This document shows, piece by piece, positions 1 to 5,295 of a DNA stretch of 8,639 nt. Source of the DNA: Devosiaceae bacterium (GTDB lineage: Bacteria > Pseudomonadota > Alphaproteobacteria > Rhizobiales > Devosiaceae). The notes below the pieces were generated by a model. That model had not been told where the DNA came from and did no database searches. It saw only the letters and a program-made list of their open reading frames with translations. Both the position numbers and the translations under genes were made by a program. Location of the stretch: contig JAKISM010000105.1 in the NCBI GenBank assembly GCA_021648585.1, forward strand, positions 1-8,639. Direction: 5' to 3'. Position 1 is the first letter of the stretch. Each line of letters begins with the position of its first letter.

Positions 1-1014
1 TGCTTCACTAATCAAATCTTGCTCTCGTTGCTCATCAAACAATATTTGCTTTTGTCGTTGTTCAAGTTCAACTTTGCGATTGCCAGCCCGAAGTAATTCT
101 TGCTCTAACTGGTCTCTTAATATTTTTAATCTTTGTAATTTTGCCCCTGTTGCAACTTCTTGCTCACGCAATGGCTCAATACGCCTATCATTTTCTTCGT
201 GTGCTTTATTTGCTAATTGTTGCTTATGGGTTGCATCGGCTAGGCTATTTATCAGCTTGCCTTGCAGTGCTTCATTGTTTTTTTGCTCATATCGAGCACC
301 TGCCCAGCGAATATGATAGAGCAATGCTTCGCTCTTTTTAATATCACCAGAAACATTGCGATAGCGTGTTGCTTGTCTTGCTTGGCGTTTTAAGTTTGAT
401 AATTGCTCTTCAATTTGCGCTACAACATCATCAACTCTTTCAAGATTTTGCTCAGCGGCCCTAAGGCGCAATTCTGCCTCATGGCGGCGAGAATGAAGCC
501 CTGATATTCCAGCAGCTTCCTCTAATAGCACACGTCGCTTAACGGGCTTGGCGGCAATTAACTCGCCAATTTGCCCCTGACGTACAAGAGCTGGAGATTT
601 TGCACCAGTTGAAGCATCGGCAAATAATAATTGCACATCTCTGGCCCGCACCTCACGCCCATTAACTCGATATGCCGAGCCGCTTTCCCTCTCAATGCGC
701 CGAGAAACCTCCAATATATCAGCATCATTAAGCGCCATAGGGGCGCTTCTATCTGAATTATCTAAAATCAGCGCAACTTCAGCGCTGTTTCTACTTGGGC
801 GATTTTTTGAGCCAGAGAAAATAACATCGTCCATGCCAGAAGCACGCATTGCTTTATATGAGCTTTCGCCCATCACCCAACGTAATGCTTCAACAAGATT
901 AGATTTACCACACCCGTTCGGGCCAACAATTCCTGTTAGCCCTGTTTCAAGGTGCAATTCGCTTTCATCACAAAAAGATTTGAAACCAGTAATTTTAAGG
1001 CGTGAAAATTTCAT
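1..1014 (-). CDS. smc: Chromosome segregation protein SMC, N-terminal part (runs off left edge)
   Basis: SMC is the ATPase core of bacterial condensin; it loads near the origin and extrudes DNA loops to organise and separate chromosomes. The frame is open for all 338 codons from the ATG at 1014 to the window edge, so the C-terminal hinge and second head half lie outside. Visible are the start MKFSRLKITGFKSF, a Walker A motif GPNGCGKSN (about residues 31-39), the ALRWVMGE block, the Q-loop region STGAKSPALVRQGQIGELI, and the EEAAGISGLHSRRHEAELRL segment that leads into a long Gln/Glu/Arg-rich coiled coil from about residue 175. A Shine-Dalgarno AGAGG sits about 7 nt before the ATG. The gene begins 24 bp after the DsbA-like gene, so the two are probably cotranscribed, an arrangement common in alphaproteobacteria. 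The identification is secure. Confidence 0.97.
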   Translation of the reverse strand, partial: MKFSRLKITGFKSFCDESELHLETGLTGIVGPNGCGKSNLVEALRWVMGESSYKAMRASGMDDVIFSGSKNRPSRNSAEVALILDNSDRSAPMALNDADILEVSRRIERESGSAYRVNGREVRARDVQLLFADASTGAKSPALVRQGQIGELIAAKPVKRRVLLEEAAGISGLHSRRHEAELRLRAAEQNLERVDDVVAQIEEQLSNLKRQARQATRYRNVSGDIKKSEALLYHIRWAGARYEQKNNEALQGKLINSLADATHKQQLANKAHEENDRRIEPLREQEVATGAKLQRLKILRDQLEQELLRAGNRKVELEQRQKQILFDEQREQDLISEA

Positions 1015-1038
1015 CTCGCACCTCTTAAAAAAGAAATG

Positions 1039-1746
1039 CTAGCTAAGCAGTGGATCAATTTCGTTTGCCATATCTTCAAATGATCGGTTTCCTGATAGTA
1101 ATTTTCCATTGATATAAAAGCTAGGTGTTCCTCTCATACCAAATTTTCTGCTTGCCTGCTCACGTAATCTTTCTATACCCTCAAATAGCTCTTGGTTTGT
1201 CAAGGCAGCATCGAAGCTTTCCTCATTAAATCCGAGTTGTTTGGCAATATCTAGCAGAGCTTGACGTGGGTTTTCAGCTTGCGCCCAGTTAGATTGAGTT
1301 TTTAGATAGGCATCAAGAACATTGTAATAATGTTCACTGCCGCTTTCTCCTGCTTTATATGCCAGTAAAAACACAGCAGCATCAAGCACATTGAGAACAA
1401 ATGGACGCAAAACAAAGCTGATTTTACCACTATCAATATATGTTTCTTTTAGTTGTGGGTAAGTATTGACATGAAAACTTGCACAAAACGAGCAAGTTGA
1501 AGAAGCATATTCAATTATTGTAACTTTAGCATCCTTATTTCCAAGAAAATGATCTGCTGGCCCATCTGGAACCATAAGTTTTTTAACATCATATATTTTA
1601 CCATCAGAACTTGGTGCTGGTGCTCCTCCTCTCGTTGCAGGAGTGTGTTCAGCTAATGCTGGCATTGCGCCAATAAGAGAGGCTGAAGAGGCAACAAATG
1701 TAAGTGCTGCGCCTTTGGTGATTAGGTTTCTACGATTAAGGGTCAT
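1039..1746 (-). CDS. DsbA-family periplasmic thiol-disulfide protein
   Basis: This is an exported thioredoxin-fold protein of 235 aa, of the DsbA/Com1-like group. Members oxidise or isomerise disulfides in periplasmic proteins. The N-terminus has an NRRNLITKG stretch followed by a hydrophobic core and an ALA site near residue 32, which reads as a signal peptide with a twin-arginine look. The redox motif is CSFC (C85 and C88) in the context EYASSTCSFCASFH, and the cis-proline loop is GTPSF (P208), so the active site looks intact. CGGAG lies 6 nt before the ATG. The gene stands 83 bp after dciA and 24 bp before smc; the upstream gap is AT-rich with no GC hairpin, and I see no convincing promoter in it. 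A generic DsbA symbol is avoided because several paralogues exist in this class. The family call is firm; the exact redox role is inferred. Confidence 0.9.
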   Translation of the reverse strand: MTLNRRNLITKGAALTFVASSASLIGAMPALAEHTPATRGGAPAPSSDGKIYDVKKLMVPDGPADHFLGNKDAKVTIIEYASSTCSFCASFHVNTYPQLKETYIDSGKISFVLRPFVLNVLDAAVFLLAYKAGESGSEHYYNVLDAYLKTQSNWAQAENPRQALLDIAKQLGFNEESFDAALTNQELFEGIERLREQASRKFGMRGTPSFYINGKLLSGNRSFEDMANEIDPLLS

Positions 1747-1829
1747 TATTGCTCCGATTTTTGAATTACTTATTAGTTATATTTTACATAAAATGGCAAA
1801 AATAAGGTATTCACGTTTAAGTTACTAGC

Positions 1830-2330
1830 TCATTTATCCCTAGTTAAAATAGCCTCTCCTAAATTTTGCAAAGACTGTTTAAGCTGTTCATCTTTTACAT
1901 CACAAAGAGAATTAGATATTTTTTCTTGCGCTTCTTTATTGATAGTTGGTTTTATATATTCTTTCTTATCTGAACAATAGCTGAACGCTTCAAGTGATAT
2001 TTTTATTCTATCAACTAATACATAACCAAAATAGCGGTTTATTGCAGATGATATTTGCTCGCTATCATAAGAAAGCGCTAATTTGTGCGCTTGCTCACAC
2101 CTTAAATGTAAAGTTGCCCCCTCAGCTCCCTCTCCACCTCTTGGCCAAGAAAGGCGATCTGGAATACTAACCTTATTATAAGGGCTTGGGGCGATATTTG
2201 CCCATTGTTTTATAATATCACGAGAAGCAAAGCCACGTTTTTTTAGCGCAGGGGCAATAATTTTGCTCATAATTGTGCTAAGATCAACTGTACGATTTAA
2301 GCGCTTGCTTTGTTTGTTTATTCTTTTCAT
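1830..2330 (-). CDS. dciA: DUF721 / DciA-family protein, likely replicative helicase loader
   Basis: This 166-aa protein matches the DUF721 family. DciA is the widespread ancestral loader that interacts with the replicative helicase DnaB in bacteria lacking the phage-derived DnaC or DnaI. The signature spans residues about 20-112: APALKKRGFASRDIIKQW (W43), the IPDRLSWPRG segment, a beta-rich ATLHLRC stretch, and the INRYFGYVLVDRIKIS end of the KH-like domain. The C-terminal 50 residues are charged and probably flexible. An in-frame TGA lies 7 nt before the ATG at 2330, so no upstream start exists, yet no Shine-Dalgarno sits at normal distance; an AGGAG lies 25 nt upstream instead. A terminator separates the gene from ccrM, so it needs its own promoter in about 50 bp; TATATA at 2366-2371 is one possible -10. 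The family is confident; the helicase role is inferred from the family. Confidence 0.85.
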   Translation of the reverse strand: MKRINKQSKRLNRTVDLSTIMSKIIAPALKKRGFASRDIIKQWANIAPSPYNKVSIPDRLSWPRGGEGAEGATLHLRCEQAHKLALSYDSEQISSAINRYFGYVLVDRIKISLEAFSYCSDKKEYIKPTINKEAQEKISNSLCDVKDEQLKQSLQNLGEAILTRDK

Positions 2331-2380
2331 AAAGTATCATTAGCATTTTTATTTTCTCCTATATAGTGTTTCTTCAAGAT

Positions 2381-2414
2381 AAAAAAATGCCGCCAACTAA
2401 TTAAAGTCAGCGGC
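2381..2414 (-). terminator. Rho-independent terminator after ccrM
   Basis: On the minus strand the stem GCCGCTGAC pairs with GTTGGCGGC (9 bp including two G-U pairs), with the loop TTTAATTA, followed by A and seven T residues. It lies 31 bp beyond the ccrM stop and before dciA. The flanking AAAAATG and CATTTTT could lengthen the stem around one bulged base. It separates the repair/methylation block from the dciA-dsbA-smc block. Confidence 0.8.
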
Positions 2415-2444
2415 CATTTTTACCTGATATTTTGGAGGTCAGTT

Positions 2445-3584
2445 TCAGGCAGATAATTTTTTTAATTCTTTTCTTATTTGAGTGCGATATTCATCAATTA
2501 AAATTAGCTTTTTATTCTTTTCAAAATGCCAATATGTCCAGCCATTACATGAGGGCGCTGCTTGCACTAATGCGCCAACTTTGTGGATTGAGCCTTGATG
2601 ATTGTCGCAAATGATTGAGCCATCAGCCCGCACCATTGCGCTATAGCGTTTTTTAGCATCGTATAATTTTGTGCCAGCTTTAATTATTCCTTGCTCAATC
2701 AGTGAGCCAAACGCCACTCTTGGCTCTGATCTTTTTGGTAATATAGTTTCAAGTGCTTTATCTTTAATTGGCTTGATGGTGGCAATGCGCTTAAGGGCAG
2801 CATTTATATAGTTATTTTCACGCTCAATGCCGATAAAATGACGACCAAGTTTTTTAGCCACCGCTCCCGTTGTGCCAGTGCCAAAAAACGGATCTAATAT
2901 TACATCGCCTTTTTTGGTAGTGGCGTTTAATATGCGATATAATAGTGCTTCGGGCTTTTGTGTTGGGTGGATTTTATCATCATTTTTGTCTTTAAGGCGT
3001 TCTGAGCCTGAGCAAATAGGAAATAGCCAGTCGGAGCGCATTTGTTTGTCATCATTTGCTTGTTTCATTGCTTCATAATTAAATGTGACTTTTGATTTTT
3101 GCGATTTCGACGCCCAAATAAGAGTTTCATGTGCATTGGTAAAACGAGTGCCACGAAAATTTGGCATTGGGTTGTTTTTGCGCCAAATAACATCATTTAA
3201 CAGCCAAAAATTTTGATTTTGTAATGCGCTTCCAACCCGAAAAATATTATGATAAGAGCCAATAACCCAAATAGCACCATTAGGTTTTAAGATGCGCCTT
3301 GCAGCTTTTAGCCAAGCATTGGTGAAATTATCATAATGGGCAAAACTATCAAATTTATCCCAGTCATCGTTAACAGCTTTTACGTGAGATTGATCAGGGC
3401 GAGTTAGAGAATTTTCTAATTGTAAATTATAGGGGGGATCAGCAAAAATTAAATCAACAGAATTTTGCGGCAATGCGTTCATATGTTCAACGCAATCACC
3501 TACTAAAATAGTGTCTAATGGTAATGATTGATGCTCTATTTTTGCCTGATTTTCATCAGTCTTTATATGCTTGGTACGCAACAT
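2445..3584 (-). CDS. ccrM: CcrM-type cell-cycle DNA adenine methyltransferase (GANTC)
   Basis: CcrM methylates adenine in GANTC. In alphaproteobacteria it acts late in S phase and its timed activity couples promoter methylation to the cell cycle. The 379-aa protein has the beta-class motif order: motif IV ADPPYNLQL (D49-Y52) comes first and the SAM-binding DPFFGTGTTG (about 231-240) comes late. DDWDKF, WLKAARRILKPNG and IHPTQKPEALLYR are further family signatures. Residues about 285-375 form the RAMA domain typical of CcrM, including YSAMVRADGS and HQGSIHKVGALVQ. An AGGG lies 8 nt before the ATG. The N-terminus before the catalytic core is about 20 residues longer than the shortest CcrM forms. 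It starts 81 bp after rnhB, and the gap carries repeated TTAAGGTTAA boxes that may regulate it. The identification is strong; GANTC specificity is inferred from the close family match. Confidence 0.95.
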   Translation of the reverse strand: MLRTKHIKTDENQAKIEHQSLPLDTILVGDCVEHMNALPQNSVDLIFADPPYNLQLENSLTRPDQSHVKAVNDDWDKFDSFAHYDNFTNAWLKAARRILKPNGAIWVIGSYHNIFRVGSALQNQNFWLLNDVIWRKNNPMPNFRGTRFTNAHETLIWASKSQKSKVTFNYEAMKQANDDKQMRSDWLFPICSGSERLKDKNDDKIHPTQKPEALLYRILNATTKKGDVILDPFFGTGTTGAVAKKLGRHFIGIERENNYINAALKRIATIKPIKDKALETILPKRSEPRVAFGSLIEQGIIKAGTKLYDAKKRYSAMVRADGSIICDNHQGSIHKVGALVQAAPSCNGWTYWHFEKNKKLILIDEYRTQIRKELKKLSA

Positions 3585-3605
3585 ATTTTTAACCCTAACG
3601 CAATA

Positions 3606-3637
3606 CTAATACGCCATTTGTACTCTATTAAGGTTAA
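3606..3637 (-). promoter_or_regulatory. Candidate ccrM promoter with TTAA boxes
   Basis: On the minus strand a TTAACCTTAA box (3628-3637) is followed, 16 nt later, by TATTAG (3606-3611), which fits a box overlapping the -35 region and a -10 element. A second identical box lies at 3652-3661 and an inverted near copy at 3589-3598. The layout recalls CtrA-controlled promoters, where TTAA half-sites cover the -35 region, but the spacing is not the classic TTAA-N7-TTAA. I see no GANTC site in the gap. Confidence 0.35.
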
Positions 3638-3665
3638 ATGGGAGTGAAAAGTTAAGGTTAATAAA

Positions 3666-4298
3666 TTATGTATTTATTGCTTTTTTTGCTCTGGCAACAG
3701 GAGCATAGGAAAAGCGGTGATGAATTGATGCGCCATGCCTCTTTAATGCCTCAAGATGGATTTTTGTGCCATAGCCCTTATGTTTTGCAAAATCATAACC
3801 CATAAAGTCTTTATCCATAACTGGACACATAGAATCTCGTACCTGTTTGGCAATAATTGAGGCGGCGGCAATCGAAAGACTTTTACTATCTCCCTTAATA
3901 ATCGCACTAGCTGGCATTGATATATTTTTAGGAATATCACGCCCATCAATTAATATATGATCTGGTGATGGACTAAGCGAAAGAGCTGCCTTTTCCATTG
4001 CATAAAGCGTTGCTTGTAAAATATTTTTTTCATCAATTATTTTTGGCGGCAGGGCACAAATTTCAACATGAGCCATAGATATAATTATATCAAATAACTT
4101 AGCACGCTTATTTTCTGAGAGTTTTTTAGAATCATTTAGCCCAAATAATTTTGCAACCACTTGCTCATCATAAGAGCGAAACATAACGCAAGCAACAACA
4201 ACGGGCCCTGCGAGCGGCCCACGCCCCGCCTCATCAACTCCACAAATTAGGTTTTTACCCTGCTTTTGCAATTCATTTTCAAAAGAAAAATCAGGCAT
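3666..4298 (-). CDS. rnhB: Ribonuclease HII
   Basis: RNase HII cuts RNA in RNA:DNA hybrids and nicks 5' of single ribonucleotides in DNA, starting ribonucleotide excision repair. The 210-aa length is normal for the family. The catalytic acidic residues are visible: GVDEAGRGPLAGPVV carries D22 and E23, ILIDGRD carries D118, and the AAASIIAKQVRD helix carries D155. DSKKLSENKR (about 56-65), the IIKGDSKS loop and KHKGYGTKIH are further signatures. The start ATG overlaps the end of the upstream glycosylase gene by 8 bp (ATGCCTGA) and has no clear Shine-Dalgarno, so it is probably translated by coupling. ccrM follows 81 bp downstream. The pairing of two DNA-repair genes in one transcript makes functional sense. 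The identification is secure. Confidence 0.96.
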   Translation of the reverse strand: MPDFSFENELQKQGKNLICGVDEAGRGPLAGPVVVACVMFRSYDEQVVAKLFGLNDSKKLSENKRAKLFDIIISMAHVEICALPPKIIDEKNILQATLYAMEKAALSLSPSPDHILIDGRDIPKNISMPASAIIKGDSKSLSIAAASIIAKQVRDSMCPVMDKDFMGYDFAKHKGYGTKIHLEALKRHGASIHHRFSYAPVARAKKAINT

Positions 4299-5148
4299 TA
4301 TTTGTTAATTCATCTATAGCGGTTTTTAGCATTAGCAAATCTTGCCATGCCTGTGCCTTTTGTGCAGGTTGGCGCAATAAAAATGCAGGGTGAAAAGTTG
4401 CAAGAGTTTTAATTGATAGATTATCAAGAGTTTTAATTGATAGATTATTAAGTTCAAATTGCTGCCACTTCCCCCTCAATTTTGAAATCGGGGTTTTGCA
4501 TGAAAATATCGTATGAGCAGCAGGAGCACCAAGTGTTAGAATTATTTTGGGTTTTATCAATTCTATTTGACGATGTAAAAAAGGCAAACAACTAGCTATT
4601 TCACTTGTAGTAGGATTTCGATTGCCCGGAGGTCTCCATGCCACAATATTAGTTATATAGACTTTGCTTCTATCAAGTCCTATGGCTTTTAGCATTCTAT
4701 CTAATAATTGCCCTGAGCGCCCAACAAATGGCCTACCTTCAATATCGTCGTCTCTTGAGGGCGCTTCACCAATAATCATAATATCAGATTTTGGGTTTCC
4801 ATCACAAAACACTATTTGTGTAGCACGCTTTTTTAATGCGCAACCATCAAAGCCTTTCATTAGTTCTTCTAATTCGCTTAGATCTTTAGCCGAGTGGGCA
4901 ATATCTTTTGCTTGTTGTGTAATATTTTCTTGAGGAATATCTTCTTGTGAAATGTTCTTTTGAGAAATAAAGGTCGAAATATTGGATTTGTTTTCTGGCT
5001 TTGTTTGTTGTTTTTTATTCTCTATATTATTTTTGGCATCAGCAAATCTATCAATAGCTTTTTCTCCAACCGCTAGATTAACACCCACCGCCTGATAATA
5101 TTCAAGCATAGCTAAATCTTCATCAAAATTTATGTTGTGATTTGTCAT
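4291..5148 (-). CDS. Uracil-DNA glycosylase, family 4-like
   Basis: The protein (285 aa) should remove uracil from DNA as the first step of base excision repair. Residues 1-37 match the alphaproteobacterial N-terminus (LEYYQAVGVN, IDRFADAK), which supports the start at 5148. Residues 38-90 are a Gln/Asn/Lys-rich linker with pentad repeats. The catalytic domain carries GEAPS (127-131), EGRPFVGRSGQLLDRML, YITNIVAWRPPGNRNPT, and the HPA motif (253-255) in TFHPAFLLRQPAQK. Family 4 enzymes usually hold a 4Fe-4S cluster through four Cys; here C103 and C187 remain but the partner positions read F100 and W171. An 8-residue tandem duplication (NLSIKTLD, NLSIKTLA) precedes the HPA motif. The start lies in a triplicated 19-bp repeat, and the stop overlaps rnhB by 8 bp. 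The superfamily is firm; cluster status and activity are open. Confidence 0.92.
   Translation of the reverse strand: MTNHNINFDEDLAMLEYYQAVGVNLAVGEKAIDRFADAKNNIENKKQQTKPENKSNISTFISQKNISQEDIPQENITQQAKDIAHSAKDLSELEELMKGFDGCALKKRATQIVFCDGNPKSDIMIIGEAPSRDDDIEGRPFVGRSGQLLDRMLKAIGLDRSKVYITNIVAWRPPGNRNPTTSEIASCLPFLHRQIELIKPKIILTLGAPAAHTIFSCKTPISKLRGKWQQFELNNLSIKTLDNLSIKTLATFHPAFLLRQPAQKAQAWQDLLMLKTAIDELTNNA
4401..4448. repeat. Perfect 24-bp tandem duplication inside the glycosylase gene
   Basis: Two identical 24-bp copies (4401-4424 and 4425-4448), each beginning CAAGAGTTTTAATTGATAG on the plus strand, stand head to tail. Because 24 is a multiple of three, the reading frame is kept and the protein gains eight residues just upstream of the HPA motif. 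The perfect identity suggests a recent slippage or unequal-exchange event. Confidence 0.95.
4921..4965. repeat. Degenerate 15-bp tandem repeat, three copies
   Basis: Three 15-bp units (AATATTTTCTTGAGG, AATATCTTCTTGTGA, AATGTTCTTTTGAGA) encode the pentads in SQKNISQEDIPQENITQQ within the N-terminal linker of the glycosylase. Copies differ at several positions, so the array is older than the 24-bp duplication in the same gene. Confidence 0.75.
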
Positions 5149-5199
5149 CTTGCTTTCATTATGTCATTTTGCCTGCACTATGTCATCTTGCTTGCCCTA
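5143..5199. repeat. Three 19-bp tandem repeats over the glycosylase start codon
   Basis: The units are TGTCATCTTGCTTTCATTA (5143-5161), TGTCATTTTGCCTGCACTA (5162-5180) and TGTCATCTTGCTTGCCCTA (5181-5199). Each carries ATGACA on the minus strand. The copy nearest the gene supplies the real start; the two upstream copies read ATG ACA TAA and ATG ACA TAG. Confidence 0.9.
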
Positions 5200-5215
5200 A
5201 TTTCAACCAAAAACG

Positions 5216-5253
5216 CTTACACAAACAAAAAATACTTGCACAAACAAAAAAAA
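5216..5253. repeat. Two 19-bp tandem repeats in the divergent gap
   Basis: CTTACACAAACAAAAAATA (5216-5234) is followed directly by CTTGCACAAACAAAAAAAA (5235-5253), matching at 17 of 19 positions. It has the same unit length as the neighbouring triple repeat but an unrelated sequence, and lies in the untranslated region between the divergent genes. Confidence 0.8.
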
Positions 5254-5268
5254 TGTCCAATCTATGGC

Positions 5269-5274
5269 TATAAT
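5269..5274 (+). promoter_or_regulatory. Candidate -10 element for the TPR gene
   Basis: A perfect TATAAT lies 21 nt before the proposed GTG start. Transcription from about 5281 would give a short leader holding AAGAGAG (5281-5287) as Shine-Dalgarno 8 nt before GTG at 5296. No good -35 is visible at 16-18 bp; the TTGCAC at 5236-5241 is too far. This supports the shorter start for the gene. Confidence 0.4.
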
Positions 5275-5295
5275 TATATTAAGAGAGAAAATTTA

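Noticed and set aside
74..341. Two short plus-strand frames rich in Cys and Leu
   Set aside because: They are antisense to the SMC coiled coil; no Shine-Dalgarno or family match is visible.
695..1042. Open frame of 115 codons on the plus strand
   Set aside because: It is antisense to the smc ATPase head, whose motifs are unmistakable.
1747..1829. Promoter for the DsbA-like gene in the AT-rich gap (TTGCCA, TATAAC)
   Set aside because: The hexamers are at the wrong distance (12 bp), so only the general AT-richness supports a promoter.
4664..4933. Plus-strand frame of 89 codons
   Set aside because: It is antisense to the catalytic domain of the glycosylase.
5143..5253. Tandem 19-bp units as a CRISPR-like or iteron array
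   Set aside because: The units abut with no spacers, two unrelated motifs are involved, and no cas or replication initiator gene is nearby.
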